Below, one piece after another: positions 8,803 to 18,999 of a stretch of DNA of 64,000 nucleotides. This DNA comes from Streptococcus sp. Marseille-P6264. Its GTDB lineage: Bacteria; Bacillota; Bacilli; Lactobacillales; Streptococcaceae. The translations under genes were made by a program, and so were the position numbers. The notes beneath the pieces are model-generated. The model had not been told where the DNA came from. It ran no database searches and saw only the letters and a list, made by a program, of their open reading frames with translations. The stretch spans positions 62,001 through 126,000 of the forward strand of contig NZ_CABPTO010000005.1 of NCBI RefSeq assembly GCF_902460355.1. The letters run 5' to 3'. How positions within the stretch are numbered: position 1 is the first letter of the stretch; every line of letters starts with the position of its first letter.

Positions 8803-9786
8803 TTACAAATATAGAATGGCCAAAGTCAGCAAGCTAGCTAAGAGGCCTACGCCCCAGAAGAAGAAGTCGACCTTCCATTCGCTCCAAGGCTGGCCATGAC
8901 CAGAAAAGCCACCAAGCTCAAAGTGGTGATGTACTGGCGTCATACGGAAAATCCGCTTGCCACCTGTCAGCTTGAAATAAGTCACCTGCATCATAACAGA
9001 AGTCGTTTCAAAGACATAGACGATTCCGATGAGAAGCAAGGTCCACTCTTGGTGCAAGGCAATGGAGAGGGCAGCAAGCATACCACCCAAGGCAAGACTT
9101 CCCACATCCCCCATAAAGATTTTAGCTGGCTTGTGGTTAAAGACAAAGAAGCCTAGCAAACCACCAATCATGCTGATAATGACAATCAGAAGGTCAAAGC
9201 GCTTCTGCTCCAGAGCAATGACCCCGTAAGCCACCAAGCTAATCGCAACGGAGATACTAGCCAAGCCATCAATTCCATCGGTCAGATTGACAGCGTTGGA
9301 GAAACCAACCAGCCAAAAGAGGACGAAGAAGATATAGAGAAAGCCTAGCTGCACTGGAATCGTAAAGACATTGAGAGAGTCTCCTGCCCCGTGCTGATTG
9401 TAGAAGAAATAAAAGATAACTCCCCCTACCAGCTGCAGAGCTAGTTTCTGTTTAGGATTCAGGCCTTCATTAATCTTACGGAAGACCTTGAGGAAATCAT
9501 CCAAAAAGCCAACAATGCCGTAGAGAACCAAGATAAAGAGAATCATAACCAAGCCGTTGGACAGCTGTTGGGAAAGCAAAGCTGTCACAAAACTAGCCAA
9601 AACAGAAGCAACCAGAAAGACGGTTCCCCCCATTGTCGGCGTTCCAGCCTTGGCCTGATGCTGCTTGACATCCTCATGCATCTGCTGACCTGATATATGA
9701 GCCTTGTGATAAAAACGGATAAAGGCAGGAATCCCAACAAGGGTTAGGATAAAGGTCAGAATTCCTGCAATAATTGCTGTTAACAT
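8803..9786 (-). CDS. mraY: Phospho-N-acetylmuramoyl-pentapeptide transferase
   Basis: A 327-residue polytopic membrane enzyme that transfers phospho-MurNAc-pentapeptide from UDP to undecaprenyl phosphate, giving lipid I in peptidoglycan synthesis. Around ten membrane segments are visible. The family's catalytic motifs are present: GTPTMGG with Lys/His nearby, FLDDFLK (DDxxK), [21 protein letters not shown] and the C-terminal HHHFEL. It lies last in the rsmH-ftsL-pbpX-mraY operon, 1 nt after the pbpX stop, the usual streptococcal order. Confidence 0.97.
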   Translation of the reverse strand: MLTAIIAGILTFILTLVGIPAFIRFYHKAHISGQQMHEDVKQHQAKAGTPTMGGTVFLVASVLASFVTALLSQQLSNGLVMILFILVLYGIVGFLDDFLKVFRKINEGLNPKQKLALQLVGGVIFYFFYNQHGAGDSLNVFTIPVQLGFLYIFFVLFWLVGFSNAVNLTDGIDGLASISVAISLVAYGVIALEQKRFDLLIVIISMIGGLLGFFVFNHKPAKIFMGDVGSLALGGMLAALSIALHQEWTLLLIGIVYVFETTSVMMQVTYFKLTGGKRIFRMTPVHHHFELGGFSGHGQPWSEWKVDFFFWGVGLLASLLTLAILYL

Positions 9787-9787
9787 G

Positions 9788-12073
9788 CTAGTCTCCCAAT
9801 GTAACGGTTATTTTTTTCAATTTTTTCAGGTCTGTATTGACCTTCTCCTTCTGCTTGACAACCTTTGAGCCTTTGCCTTTAAAATTGACTTCCAGCCCTT
9901 GCCATTCAGCAAATTGCTCCACATTTTCCTTGGTCCAGCCATACATATCTGGCAAATCTTCAAAGTTATCACTTAAAATCAAAATCTGTTGATTGGCTTT
10001 TAGTTCTTGCCCTTCTTTTACAGAAATCTTCTTGATTTCACTGCCTGTTCCTAAAATAACGGGCTGTACTAGATTGCGGCGAAGCTCATCAGCCAAGCCT
10101 CCTGGGCTAATTTGATTTTTTAACTTCAGTTGTTTGGTCAAACCATCGATAGATGGCATTTTATAGGTTGTTTCTTTTTCAACCAATTCCAAAGCAGGAC
10201 TATCACCACTCAGATTCAAGCTGTCTTTAAGTGCCACAGCTTCTTCCAAGACTGGATTGACAACTTCCTGCCAGAAAAGTGGTGAAAATTTAACTTCAGG
10301 CTGCTGAACAGTGACATACATAATGAAATCTGGACTTTCTGCCGGCGTCATGGCTACCACGGAGTAAATGTTATTATTCTCCCCTTCCAAATAGCCCTTA
10401 GCTGTCGCAATTTGGGCTGTTCCGGATTTCACGGCCACATCTTGCCCAGAAACCTTGATAACCGGTTCTCCGCCGATATTCAGTGTTCCATAATAAGGGA
10501 CCGTTCCAACCTGAATCATATAGTCCCGAGTCGTTTTCGCTGCTTTTCCTGAAACTGGATGACCAACGATTTCTGGCTGGGATTTGCGGGCACTACCCGT
10601 TCGTGAATCATAAATAGCAGAGATAAATTTCGGCTCTAACATAACACCATCATTTGAAATAGCCGAAAAGGCACGTAACATCTGCACTTGGGTTACCCCA
10701 ATTCCTTGTCCAAAGGAACTCATAGCAATGGTTACAGCATTGTCTGTAGGCAAGGCACCATATTCTTCATATCCCATCCCAAAACGAGTCGGTAAGCCAA
10801 ATTTGAATTTTGATAGATAGTCTATCCACTTGGCATCTCCCATGTCTTGCTCAATACGTGTCATCCCAACATTACTAGAGTATATAAAACCTTGAGCATA
10901 GGTCAGGACTTGTCCTGTTGATAACCCCATGTTTACATCCCAGTCGCGGATGGTAGCATCTGCAATCTTATATTCCGAGTTATCGTATGTTCCGGTTGGA
11001 TTAAAGGATCCATTATCAATCGCTGAGGCTAGAGTCATAACTTTCATCGTTGATCCAGGCTCATACTGCGTCTGGTAAAGGAAGTTATTCCAAGTTTTCA
11101 AATGCTCAGCATTCAATCCATCTTTGGTATCCGCATTATAAGTCGGACGCTGGGTCGTTGCTAAAATTTCACCTGTCTTAGCACTGACCAAAGTCGCACT
11201 GACAAATTTACCCTTCGCTTTTTCTTGGAAGGCATCCATCCGCGTTTCCAAGTAGGTCTGTAGCTGGGCAGAGAGGGTTGTATATACATCTTTTCCGTCT
11301 TCTGTCTTAACAGAAACTTCCTCTGAACCTGGGATGATGTTTCCTTTGCTGTCTTTTTCATAGGTAACCAGACCATTCTGACCGCCCAAGATACGGTCTA
11401 GCGACTGCTCCATACCTGAGGTTCCCACAAGTGTTTTATTACCTTCTTTATCCTCTTGCATCTGAGCCTGACCGATAAATTGCGAAGCAAAGATACCGTT
11501 ACTATAGCTGCGGTTAGGGCTAGTTGTAAAATCAATCCCCTCTATCTTTTCCTTCTCCATCGCTTGCCGGATAGAGCTCATGGTGCTATAGGTAATCCCA
11601 TTTCCTTGAGAACCAAAAGAAACCTGTTTTAAATCCTTTTGCGCAAGCTGCTGCTTAACATAGTCCTTGTCTATTCCTAGATGTTGATTAAGAATCTCAG
11701 CAACCTTTTCATACTGAGACTCCTCCACATAGAGGACCTTGCCAGCAGCGGATTTGTATTTTTTATCAATAACAGCATAAATGTTATAGGTTGTTGCATC
11801 TTCAGCGATCGGGACACCGTTGCGGTCATAGATCGTTCCTCGCTTGGCAGCGACAACAACTGTCTTTTGGTGTACTTGCTTGGCACCTTTTGACAAATTA
11901 ACACCAAATTTCTGATCTGTCCCGATAATGGTCGCAAAATTAATCAAGAAAATGAAAAAAAGAAAGACGGCCAAGGCACTCATACTTTTTCCAACTTTTC
12001 GTCGATTGTATTCTGGGCTTTGTCTATTTTTTAAAGCATATCGCTGAATATTTTTTAAAAATCTATTACTCAT
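9788..12073 (-). CDS. pbpX: Penicillin-binding protein 2X, division transpeptidase
   Basis: A 761-residue class B PBP that cross-links septal peptidoglycan. It has a short cytoplasmic N-terminus, one membrane anchor (about residues 32-52), a dimerisation/pedestal region, a transpeptidase domain and two C-terminal PASTA modules (about 640-760). The catalytic triad motifs are Ser341-TMK, SSN at 399-401 and KSGT at 549-552, all canonical. Its start overlaps ftsL by 8 bp. Beta-lactam resistance in streptococci often comes from mosaic changes in this gene, but mosaicism cannot be judged without comparison. Confidence 0.97.
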   Translation of the reverse strand: MSNRFLKNIQRYALKNRQSPEYNRRKVGKSMSALAVFLFFIFLINFATIIGTDQKFGVNLSKGAKQVHQKTVVVAAKRGTIYDRNGVPIAEDATTYNIYAVIDKKYKSAAGKVLYVEESQYEKVAEILNQHLGIDKDYVKQQLAQKDLKQVSFGSQGNGITYSTMSSIRQAMEKEKIEGIDFTTSPNRSYSNGIFASQFIGQAQMQEDKEGNKTLVGTSGMEQSLDRILGGQNGLVTYEKDSKGNIIPGSEEVSVKTEDGKDVYTTLSAQLQTYLETRMDAFQEKAKGKFVSATLVSAKTGEILATTQRPTYNADTKDGLNAEHLKTWNNFLYQTQYEPGSTMKVMTLASAIDNGSFNPTGTYDNSEYKIADATIRDWDVNMGLSTGQVLTYAQGFIYSSNVGMTRIEQDMGDAKWIDYLSKFKFGLPTRFGMGYEEYGALPTDNAVTIAMSSFGQGIGVTQVQMLRAFSAISNDGVMLEPKFISAIYDSRTGSARKSQPEIVGHPVSGKAAKTTRDYMIQVGTVPYYGTLNIGGEPVIKVSGQDVAVKSGTAQIATAKGYLEGENNNIYSVVAMTPAESPDFIMYVTVQQPEVKFSPLFWQEVVNPVLEEAVALKDSLNLSGDSPALELVEKETTYKMPSIDGLTKQLKLKNQISPGGLADELRRNLVQPVILGTGSEIKKISVKEGQELKANQQILILSDNFEDLPDMYGWTKENVEQFAEWQGLEVNFKGKGSKVVKQKEKVNTDLKKLKKITVTLGD

Positions 12074-12386
12074 TGGTTGTACTCACTGTCTTACGATTTC
12101 CCTTTTGGAGTTTCATATCCTGAGAGCTGGCCAACTGGGACAGCCTTTCATAACGTGTCAATTCATTCACTTCTTGCTTAATATTATCCAATTCAGCCTG
12201 CTCTGACTCAATCTGAGCATTAACTTCAGTCAAATCATGGTTGACCTGCAATAGCTTGGTCTGCATAAACACAATACTGACTGCAAGGATAATCGCTGTT
12301 AAAATAATGGAGCCATAGAAGGCTTTTTCGACTCGAGAAAATTTCCGAATCCGTTTTTGAATAGGGTGTTGCTTTCTTTCTGCCAT
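12066..12386 (-). CDS. ftsL: Cell division protein FtsL
   Basis: A 106-residue bitopic membrane protein: basic cytoplasmic N-terminus (about 1-25), a single membrane segment (about 27-46) and an extracellular coiled coil rich in Glu, Asn and Gln. It belongs to the FtsQ-DivIB/FtsB/FtsL divisome subcomplex. The sequence is weakly conserved, so the assignment rests on topology, size and position between rsmH (5-nt gap) and pbpX (8-bp overlap). Confidence 0.92.
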   Translation of the reverse strand: MAERKQHPIQKRIRKFSRVEKAFYGSIILTAIILAVSIVFMQTKLLQVNHDLTEVNAQIESEQAELDNIKQEVNELTRYERLSQLASSQDMKLQKGNRKTVSTTNE

Positions 12387-12391
12387 GAAAC

Positions 12392-13342
12392 TTACTCATG
12401 CACCTTCCTAGCCACGCGCAACTTCGCAGAATGGGCGCGATTATTGGCTTCTAATTCTTCTTTGCTTGGTAAAATAGGTTTGCGTGAAACTAACTCCAGC
12501 TTGGGCTGCAAAACATCTGGAATGAAAGGCAGACCTTTGGGAACATCTACGGTTGAAGCTTCTTTAAACAGTTGCTTGGTCAGACGATCCTCCAGCGAAT
12601 GAAAAGTAATCACTGAAATACGGCCACCTACAGCCAACAAGTCAATGGCCTGCTGAATGGATTCATCGGCCGCTCCCAACTCGTCATTGACCTCAATCCG
12701 AATAGCCTGAAAAATCTGCTTAGCTGGATGACCTTTTTTCTTCAGTTCCTTAGCAGGTTTGGCTGATTTGATAATTTCGGCCAGCTCTGTCGTCGTTTCG
12801 ATAGGCTTGATTTCTCTCGCTTGCTCGATCTTACGGGCAATCTGCTTGGAAAACTTATCTTCACCATATTTGAAAAAAATACGGACTAAATCGTTGTAAG
12901 GATATTGATTTACAACTTGGTAAGCTGTCAAGGCAGCTTCTTGATTCATCCGCATATCCAAAGGAGCGTCCTGCTTATAAGAAAAACCACGCTCCCGCTC
13001 ATCTAGCTGCGGACTAGATACGCCCAAGTCGTAACAAATTCCATCAATCTTCTCAACCCCTACCTCATTTAAACGAGTCTTGAGATTGCGGAAATTATCC
13101 TTGATAAAGGTCACCATGCCCCGCTCAATATAGGGAGCCAGGCGTTTTTTAGCATTGTCAATCGCAGTCTGATCCTGGTCAAAAGCATACAAATGCCCCT
13201 TGTCTCCCAGCTTGCTCAAAAGATACTCGCTGTGACCAGCTCCGCCCAAGGTTGCATCAACATAAATGCCATCTGGCTGAACATCAAGCTGGTCAATCGT
13301 TTCATGAAGAAGTACGGTAATGTGATGAAATTCTTTTGTCAT
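12392..13342 (-). CDS. rsmH: 16S rRNA (cytosine1402-N4)-methyltransferase
   Basis: A 316-residue SAM-dependent enzyme (formerly MraW) that methylates C1402 of 16S rRNA. It shows [12 protein letters not shown] at the N-terminus, the SAM-binding [20 protein letters not shown], the [13 protein letters not shown] stretch and the C-terminal ISFHSLED-like ITFHSLEDR. First gene of the division operon, preceded by an extended -10 promoter. Confidence 0.96.
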   Translation of the reverse strand: MTKEFHHITVLLHETIDQLDVQPDGIYVDATLGGAGHSEYLLSKLGDKGHLYAFDQDQTAIDNAKKRLAPYIERGMVTFIKDNFRNLKTRLNEVGVEKIDGICYDLGVSSPQLDERERGFSYKQDAPLDMRMNQEAALTAYQVVNQYPYNDLVRIFFKYGEDKFSKQIARKIEQAREIKPIETTTELAEIIKSAKPAKELKKKGHPAKQIFQAIRIEVNDELGAADESIQQAIDLLAVGGRISVITFHSLEDRLTKQLFKEASTVDVPKGLPFIPDVLQPKLELVSRKPILPSKEELEANNRAHSAKLRVARKVHE

Positions 13343-13351
13343 ATCCTATCT

Positions 13352-13360
13352 ATTATATCA
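13352..13360 (-). promoter_or_regulatory. Extended -10 promoter of the rsmH-ftsL-pbpX-mraY operon
   Basis: The minus strand reads TGATATAAT about 10 nt before the rsmH start. The upstream -35 region is only T-rich. The very short untranslated leader is unusual but the motif is perfect. Confidence 0.5.
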
Positions 13361-13486
13361 CATTCATGTATAAAAAAAATTTAAAAGAATATGTCAGTTT
13401 TTGATAGGTTGACTTATAGCTTTTGCAAGTCACTTTCAGATATTTACTACTTGGCCTACAAGCTTCTACCAGTCAGCGAAAAGCCC

Positions 13487-13514
13487 TTGCGGGCATGCCA
13501 CATTTTGCTATAAT
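13487..13514 (+). promoter_or_regulatory. Promoter of the MFS transporter gene
   Basis: -10 TATAAT at 13509-13514 with TTGCGG at 13487-13492 (16-nt spacer). The transcript would begin about 65 nt before the chosen ATG, which argues against the longer reading frame starting at 13423. Confidence 0.6.
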
Positions 13515-13587
13515 CATAACTACCAATGCATTGCGAGTTGGAATTCCTTCACATTCCGAAATTGATTCATCCCAAAGGAGATTTATT

Positions 13588-14811
13588 ATGAAACTTGCTT
13601 TAAGAAATAGGCTATTTGCCTTTATCAGTCTGTCACGGATATTTAATATCTTAGGTTCTTCTATCTATAATATCGTTTTTATCGTATTTGCTTCTAGCAT
13701 GCCCCAGCCCAAGTTTGCAGTCGGTATTGCCAATTTTATCGTTCTTGTTCCTACCTTTTTCACGGTCTTTGTCGGTATGCAAGCTGACAAAACCCGTCAA
13801 AAGGCTCGCCGGCTTATCCATCTAGGTTATCTGCAAGCCTTCCTCTTCATTCTAGTCGCCCTCCTGACCAAGTCTGCCTCCTACCTAGCCTTTGCTACTG
13901 TCTGCTTTCTCAATATCTTTTCTGACATTATCAGCGACTATCGCAGTGGCCTACAAATGCCTATCTTACAGAAAAATGTAGAAGAAAAAGATTTGATGGA
14001 GGCTTACTTCTTCACTCAACTTCTCACATTTTTGGGAAATTTTGCTGGGCAAGCCTTAGGAGTCTGGTTGCTTAGTATCAGCCAGCAGAATTTCGCTATG
14101 GTCGCCCTCATCAACGCCCTCTGCTTCCTACTCTCCTCAAGTACCCTCTATTTGATCCGCCAAAAACTCACCCATGACGCCCCAGCCATTGCAGAGAAAA
14201 AACTCCCTTTCAAGACTCAGATGAAAGATCTTTACCAGAATGTCCAAATGATTTTTGAACAAGAAAAAATCGGAAACTTCCTGCTAGTGCTGCTTCAAGT
14301 CCTCCTCTTAAACGCATTGGCCGGCTCTATCATGGGACTCTACAATCTCTATTTATTGGATCACCCGTTTTGGGGGCTAAACCTGAGCCAGTCTCTACTA
14401 GTCATCGAGTCCTGCACAGTGGTTGGGATTATCTCTGCCAGTGCCTTCTCAAATGATTATTTTTCTAAGCTCTCCCTGATGCGGCTCGTCGTTTGGTGCT
14501 CGCTAGCTCTCCTCCTCTTAGGCATCAGCAATTTACTCCAAGCTCCTGCTCTCTTGGGAATTTTCTTTCTGACCTTTCTCATGTACATCTCTGGAAAAAT
14601 CAATCCTAAAATCAACAGTATGCTGCTGAGTAAACTTCCTCCAGAAGTATTAGCCCAAACCTCCAACTTTCTCACCATGCTCTTTACCTTTTCCATTCCG
14701 CTGGGAAGCATGATTTTTACCAGCCTTGGTCTGTGGAATATGGGAAGCGCTTGGTTGGTCTTCTCTCTGCTTGGTGGTGTCTGCCTTCTACTCAGTCTCA
14801 AAAATAACTAG
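13588..14811 (+). CDS. Major facilitator superfamily transporter
   Basis: A 407-residue integral membrane protein with about twelve hydrophobic segments, a short loop between segments 2 and 3 carrying QADKTRQKARR (the MFS GxxxDRxxRR-like signature), and a charged central loop around residues 190-225. Architecture resembles MFS drug or macrolide efflux proteins of the MefA type, but the substrate cannot be read from sequence. The start is set by a strong AAAGGAG site 7 nt before the ATG at 13588. The frame is open back to 13423, but that region lies upstream of the promoter. It faces htpX and shares its terminator. Confidence 0.85.
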   Translation: MKLALRNRLFAFISLSRIFNILGSSIYNIVFIVFASSMPQPKFAVGIANFIVLVPTFFTVFVGMQADKTRQKARRLIHLGYLQAFLFILVALLTKSASYLAFATVCFLNIFSDIISDYRSGLQMPILQKNVEEKDLMEAYFFTQLLTFLGNFAGQALGVWLLSISQQNFAMVALINALCFLLSSSTLYLIRQKLTHDAPAIAEKKLPFKTQMKDLYQNVQMIFEQEKIGNFLLVLLQVLLLNALAGSIMGLYNLYLLDHPFWGLNLSQSLLVIESCTVVGIISASAFSNDYFSKLSLMRLVVWCSLALLLLGISNLLQAPALLGIFFLTFLMYISGKINPKINSMLLSKLPPEVLAQTSNFLTMLFTFSIPLGSMIFTSLGLWNMGSAWLVFSLLGGVCLLLSLKNN

Positions 14812-14840
14812 AGTTAAAAATCGTCATAATTTAATGCAAA

Positions 14841-14866
14841 AAAGAAGGAAGCCTAGGCTTCCTTAT
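14841..14866. terminator. Bidirectional terminator between the MFS gene and htpX
   Basis: A perfect AAGGAAGC/GCTTCCTT stem (14845-14864) with a CTAG loop, flanked by A-rich sequence on the left and TTATTACATATTTTT on the right. It can end both convergent transcripts and overlaps the last base of the htpX stop region. Confidence 0.7.
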
Positions 14867-15771
14867 TACATATTTTTCAATCTTTCTATCCGATCAGAAA
14901 TTGGTGGGTGAGTATAAAAGAGCTTTTGTAAGCCCCCCTTTTTCTTCGGGTCATTGATATAGAGCGCTGCACTAGCATCATCTACATGGTGCTCCATAGG
15001 CTGGCTGTTGTCTAACTTCAGCAGGGCATTGATCATGCCCTTAGGATTGCGGGTCAACTCAACACTTGAAGCGTCTGCCAAATACTCACGTTGACGAGAA
15101 ATGGCCAACTGCACCAATGTTGCAGCAAGCGGCGCCAAGAGAAGAGCCAACAGAGAGACAATCATCAAAATAATTCCTAAGCCATTGTCATTGTCCCGAT
15201 CGTTTCTTCGACGGCCACCACCGCCATACCACATCATGCGCCCAGCCATGCTAGATAGCATCGTGACAGCACTTGTAAGTGCCACGGCGATTGTCGAAAT
15301 GCGAATATCATAATTGCGAATGTGACTGACTTCATGCCCCATTACACTTTCAAGCTCCTCTCGATTCATGAGAGCAAGTAATCCAGTTGTCGCAGCCACG
15401 GCCGCATTCTCAGGCTTTGAGCCCGTCGCAAAGGCATTGGGCGAGGCATCTTCTACGATGTAGACCCGAGGCATAGGAATCTGTGCCACCATGGCCATAT
15501 CCTGCACAACATGATAGAGTTCAGGCGCTTCCTGCTCGGAAACTTCCCTCGCACCGTTCATCGACATGACAATCTCTGTGGACTGAAAAATCATACTGAC
15601 AGCATAAATACCACCGATGATAAAGGCCATGGCCATCCCACCAAAGGGAGAATCGAGCCAAAGATAGCCGACAGCTGCTCCAATCAAAGCTAAAAGAGCA
15701 AAGAAGGCGACGAGGAGAACCCAAGTACGCCTTTTATTGCTGGCAATTTGGTCAAACAACATAGTCGCCAC
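14866..15771 (-). CDS. htpX: Membrane zinc metalloprotease HtpX
   Basis: A 301-residue M48-family membrane protease implicated in quality control of membrane proteins. There are two N-terminal membrane segments (about 16-60), the zinc motif His146-Glu147-x-x-His150 (GHEVSH), two further hydrophobic segments (about 155-215) and a later Glu-containing AxxEYLADA-like segment ([11 protein letters not shown]) that supplies the third ligand. The start directly abuts the lemA stop, so the two form a lemA-htpX operon as in other streptococci. Confidence 0.95.
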   Translation of the reverse strand: MATMLFDQIASNKRRTWVLLVAFFALLALIGAAVGYLWLDSPFGGMAMAFIIGGIYAVSMIFQSTEIVMSMNGAREVSEQEAPELYHVVQDMAMVAQIPMPRVYIVEDASPNAFATGSKPENAAVAATTGLLALMNREELESVMGHEVSHIRNYDIRISTIAVALTSAVTMLSSMAGRMMWYGGGGRRRNDRDNDNGLGIILMIVSLLALLLAPLAATLVQLAISRQREYLADASSVELTRNPKGMINALLKLDNSQPMEHHVDDASAALYINDPKKKGGLQKLFYTHPPISDRIERLKNM

Positions 15772-16335
15772 CTACCCCAAATCGCTAAAATGCACTTTAG
15801 GAACAGCCTTTTCTTCCTCTGGTGTCTCCAAGAAGTCTGCTGCTTTAAAGCCAAACATACCTGCAATGATATTGCTTGGGAAAGTTTCCATTTTGACATT
15901 ATAGTTGCTGGTTACTGAATTGTAAAGCTGACGAGAATAAGCAATCTTATTTTCTGTATTCGTCAACTCTTCCTGAAGTTTCAAGTAGTTTGTATTTGCC
16001 TTAAGGTCTGGGTAATTTTCAGCAACCGCAAAGATACCAGAAATTGAACGAGTCAGGGCATCACTAGCCTGCATAGCTTGGGCAGGAGATGAGGCAGCTG
16101 CTACTTGGTTACGCAACTGGGTAACATTTTCCAAGGTTGATTTCTCATATTTTCCATAACCTTTAACCGTCTCCAAAAGGTTGGGAATCAGGTCATTTCG
16201 GCGCTTGAGCTGAACATCAATCTGGCTCCAAGCTTCCTGAGTCTGCATACGGCTTTTAACAAGACCATTGTAAACAGAAATCACGAAAATAGCTACAACT
16301 GCCACAACTGCAATAATAATTAAAAACATAGACAT
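15772..16335 (-). CDS. lemA: LemA family protein
   Basis: A 187-residue protein with one N-terminal membrane anchor (about residues 4-22) followed by a long helical LemA domain; it contains [19 protein letters not shown] and RRNDLIPNL, both typical. Function is not settled. LemA is commonly co-transcribed with htpX, as here. The start follows AAGGAG with 10-nt spacing, and an extended -10 lies 34 nt upstream. Confidence 0.93.
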   Translation of the reverse strand: MSMFLIIIAVVAVVAIFVISVYNGLVKSRMQTQEAWSQIDVQLKRRNDLIPNLLETVKGYGKYEKSTLENVTQLRNQVAAASSPAQAMQASDALTRSISGIFAVAENYPDLKANTNYLKLQEELTNTENKIAYSRQLYNSVTSNYNVKMETFPSNIIAGMFGFKAADFLETPEEEKAVPKVHFSDLG

Positions 16336-16368
16336 AATAAAGATACTCCTTATGATTTGATTTCACCT

Positions 16369-16377
16369 ATTATAACA
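16369..16377 (-). promoter_or_regulatory. lemA-htpX promoter (extended -10)
   Basis: The minus strand carries TGTTATAAT, with a weak -35-like AAGACA 17 nt further upstream. Confidence 0.5.
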
Positions 16378-16580
16378 AAAAAAGCTCAACCTGTCTTTCT
16401 TGACATGTCATCTAATAAAATAGCTTTAGCTTGAGTAATATCCAAACGCTAAAATAGTCAGAAATCTAGAAAAAACTTTTTCACTTTTCTAGAAAACAAA
16501 TTCTGGAAATCAAGGCAAGTCAGTATCTAATTCTTGGAAAGACAAGAAGCCAATCGTCAGAAACACCTTGCCACGTTTTA

Positions 16581-16589
16581 TGATATAAT
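16581..16589 (+). promoter_or_regulatory. rsmG promoter (extended -10)
   Basis: TGATATAAT lies 31 nt before the rsmG ATG. The rest of the 285-nt gap between lemA and rsmG shows no other clear element. Confidence 0.55.
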
Positions 16590-16620
16590 AGAGTGAATAC
16601 TGACAAACAAGGATGAAACT

Positions 16621-17334
16621 ATGACACCGCAAGAATTTTACCAGCTCTTGAGCCAGCAGGGAATTGAGCTGACCGAGCGCCAGAAAGACCAGTTTGAGCG
16701 TTATTTTGAACTTTTGGTCGAATGGAACGAAAAAATCAATCTGACAGCTATCACAGAGAAAAACGAAGTCTATCTCAAGCATTTCTATGATTCAATTGCG
16801 CCCGTTTTGCAAGGCCTGATTGACAATCAAGAGATTAAGCTGCTGGATATCGGAGCCGGCGCTGGCTTTCCCAGCCTCCCTATGAAAATCATCTGCCCTC
16901 AGCTGGATGTGACTATCATTGACTCGCTCAACAAACGAATCAACTTCCTCAAACTGCTGGCAGAGGAGCTAGCGTTGGACAAGGTTCACTTCTACCATGG
17001 CCGCGCAGAAGACTTTGCTCAGGACAAGGCTTTTCGGGCTCGATTTGATCTGGTCACTGCCCGTGCAGTCGCTCGGATGCAGGTCCTATCTGAACTGACC
17101 ATTCCTTACCTAAAAGTTGGCGGGAAGCTCCTAGCGCTCAAGGCTTCCAACGCCCCCGAGGAGCTAGAGGAAGCAAAAAATGCCCTCAATTTACTCTTTA
17201 GCAAGGTTCAGGATAACCTTAGCTATGCTCTACCAAACGGTGACCCCCGCTTTATCACAGTGGTGGAAAAGAAGAAAGAAACTCCCAACAAATACCCCCG
17301 CAAAGCCGGTATGCCAAATAAAAGACCATTATAA
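16621..17334 (+). CDS. rsmG: 16S rRNA (guanine527-N7)-methyltransferase
   Basis: A 237-residue SAM-dependent enzyme (GidB) that methylates G527 in the 530 loop of 16S rRNA; loss gives low-level streptomycin resistance in other bacteria. It shows the N-terminal [10 protein letters not shown], the SAM motif [15 protein letters not shown], the [10 protein letters not shown] segment and the ARAVARM motif. An AAGGATGAA ribosome site precedes the ATG. It ends 2 nt before an intergenic repeat that probably serves as its terminator. Confidence 0.96.
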   Translation: MTPQEFYQLLSQQGIELTERQKDQFERYFELLVEWNEKINLTAITEKNEVYLKHFYDSIAPVLQGLIDNQEIKLLDIGAGAGFPSLPMKIICPQLDVTIIDSLNKRINFLKLLAEELALDKVHFYHGRAEDFAQDKAFRARFDLVTARAVARMQVLSELTIPYLKVGGKLLALKASNAPEELEEAKNALNLLFSKVQDNLSYALPNGDPRFITVVEKKKETPNKYPRKAGMPNKRPL

Positions 17335-17336
17335 GA

Positions 17337-17515
17337 AGAGAGTGGGACAGAAATCGGTAATTCGTTAGAATTCGATTTCGTCGTCCCACCTCCGCACAGT
17401 TGAGTAGGGCTGTAAAAGCTGATAAAATCAGCCTAGTAGAGCCCACTCAACCACTGCGTCTTACTCGACAATCCAAAGACAATTGAGAGGCTAGGACTTT
17501 TGTCCCAGCCTCTTT
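17337..17515 (+). repeat. Intergenic repeat element, copy A (full length)
   Basis: About 180 bp made of three stem-loops. The first has GTGGGAC and GTCCCAC arms around an inner ATTCG/CGAAT-type palindrome. The second has GTTGAGTAGGGCT and AGCCCACTCAAC arms with an inner GCTGAT/ATCAGC stem. The third is GAGGCTAGGAC-TTTT-GTCCCAGCCTC. Near-identical copies lie at 31954, 46365, 55497 and 57062, with longer versions at 51085 and 62395 and a short one at 29341. It carries no gene; a minus-strand frame inside it is an artefact seen in every copy. Confidence 0.9.
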
Positions 17516-17532
17516 ATGTTTGTTAGACCATA

Positions 17533-18120
17533 CTATTTTTCCACAGCTTCATTATAGATTCGAATCCAAGGAGCAACTTGATTCATCACATCTAAAAACT
17601 GCAATAAGTCAATATATTTTTGATCCGTATAAGGCCCAAAAGCCAGACGAATATCTTTGTTAGAACTCATTGGATTGTAATACAGATACAGGTAATGAAT
17701 TTTTAGATGATTTGTTTGTTCCACTTCCTCAATCTTAATGGTCACATCAGCTAAATCAGAAAGCCTGAGAAATTGGAAATAACCATCCACCCGTATGATA
17801 GCATCCTTGTAAAGATAGAGAGATAGACTGTCACGCGCATAACGAGAGTCACTATAAAGCAGTTGAAAATCCTTTTCAAGCTCTGGAAAGTGAGAATAAA
17901 GTTCTTGACAGCGTCGCAGACTCTTTTCTTTATTGACCAAAGCAAGGCAAGTAAAGAGACCGCTCATCCCTATTAGCAAGATGATTGAAATCAGGGTCAT
18001 TCTCCCCCCGACTTCATCTGTCTGTGACAAAGCCAAGAGCAAAACGAAAGCCCCTAGACCACAAAAAATAGGAAAAATTAACTCCTTATAAAATTTAACA
18101 TTTATTTTTTCTTGCACCAA
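17533..18120 (-). CDS. Hypothetical membrane protein
   Basis: A 195-residue protein with two N-terminal membrane segments (about residues 15-30 and 40-60) and a soluble domain with regular beta-like strands ending in an aromatic stretch (MNQVAPWIRIYNEAV). No family was recognised. It follows ecfT by 42 nt on the same strand and could be the last gene of the ECF operon. The start has no strong ribosome site. Function is unknown. Confidence 0.65.
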   Translation of the reverse strand: MVQEKINVKFYKELIFPIFCGLGAFVLLLALSQTDEVGGRMTLISIILLIGMSGLFTCLALVNKEKSLRRCQELYSHFPELEKDFQLLYSDSRYARDSLSLYLYKDAIIRVDGYFQFLRLSDLADVTIKIEEVEQTNHLKIHYLYLYYNPMSSNKDIRLAFGPYTDQKYIDLLQFLDVMNQVAPWIRIYNEAVEK

Positions 18121-18162
18121 TTATCCTCTCAATCCAAACCCGGCTAGTTTTCCACCTCGATC

Positions 18163-18999
18163 CTAGCCCCAAGGATTATAAAACCGTCCTTGATTGACAA
18201 GGAAAAGAAGAAGGCTGAGGGCTAGTAGAAGGACGGACACCAGGATTACAAGTTTGTCTAGTTTTCCGAAGGCTTGCTGGGTGTACCAGGTCCGCTTTTT
18301 ATTTTTTCCAAAGCGGCGCAACTCCATGGCCGTCGCGATCGTATTGATTCGCTCGAGCGAGCTGAAAATCAGGGGAATGACAATTTGCAGATTGCCCTTG
18401 ACTCGTTTGCTGAGGGGAGCCTTTTTGGATAATTCTTGTCCACGCGCCTCTTGAGACATCTTGATGAGGTAAAATTCCTCCTGTAAATCTGGGATATAAC
18501 GCAGGGTCAGACTGACCGCATAAGCAATCTTATAAGAAAGGCCGATTTGATTCAGACTGGAAGCAAATTGACTGGGATGGGTGGTCATGAGAAAGATCAC
18601 CGCTAGAGGAATCGTTGAGAAATACTTGAGCAAAAGATTCAAGAGATAAAAGAGTTCCTGAAGCGTGAGATTATAAGCTCCCCATCCTGTCCAGATCAGA
18701 TCCTTGGCTCCATAAATCTCCACCCCATACTGAGGAGCAAAGAGATAGACCATGAGAATATTCAGCGCTGCAAAGGTTCCCGCAAAAGCCAGAACGAAAG
18801 AAATATCTTTCAGCCGAATCTCAGACACTCGAAATAACATCAGGGAAGCCAGAGCCACAAGAAAGAGGAAACGTGTATCGTAGCTCATCATGGCTGCCAC
18901 CGAAACCAGGATAAAAAAGATGAGTTTGCTGGCACCAGAAAGAGCATGGAGAAAAGTCTTTCCGGCATGGTAGCCAATCAATTTTTGTTGATTAAACAT
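18163..18999 (-). CDS. Energy-coupling factor transporter transmembrane protein EcfT
   Basis: A 278-residue membrane subunit of an ECF-type vitamin/micronutrient importer, coupling the two ATPase domains to an S-component. It has about six hydrophobic segments and the cytoplasmic Ala-Arg-Gly motif in [10 protein letters not shown] second coupling motif of the family is represented by MELRRFG. The start overlaps the EcfA gene by 8 bp. The dedicated T-subunit pairs with the double ATPase next to it, rather than with the housekeeping EcfAA'T, which is not in this window. Confidence 0.9.
   Translation of the reverse strand: MFNQQKLIGYHAGKTFLHALSGASKLIFFILVSVAAMMSYDTRFLFLVALASLMLFRVSEIRLKDISFVLAFAGTFAALNILMVYLFAPQYGVEIYGAKDLIWTGWGAYNLTLQELFYLLNLLLKYFSTIPLAVIFLMTTHPSQFASSLNQIGLSYKIAYAVSLTLRYIPDLQEEFYLIKMSQEARGQELSKKAPLSKRVKGNLQIVIPLIFSSLERINTIATAMELRRFGKNKKRTWYTQQAFGKLDKLVILVSVLLLALSLLLFLVNQGRFYNPWG

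Noticed and set aside
13423..13587. N-terminal extension of the MFS transporter by 55 codons
   Set aside because: The extension lies across the promoter -10 and upstream of a strong AAAGGAG site before the ATG at 13588; it is not hydrophobic or conserved-looking.
17255..17446. Minus-strand frame starting MGSTRL, also at 55379-55606, and related frames in other copies
   Set aside because: The sequence is simply the translation of the intergenic repeat; it recurs wherever the repeat occurs, lacks a ribosome site and is closed in diverged copies.
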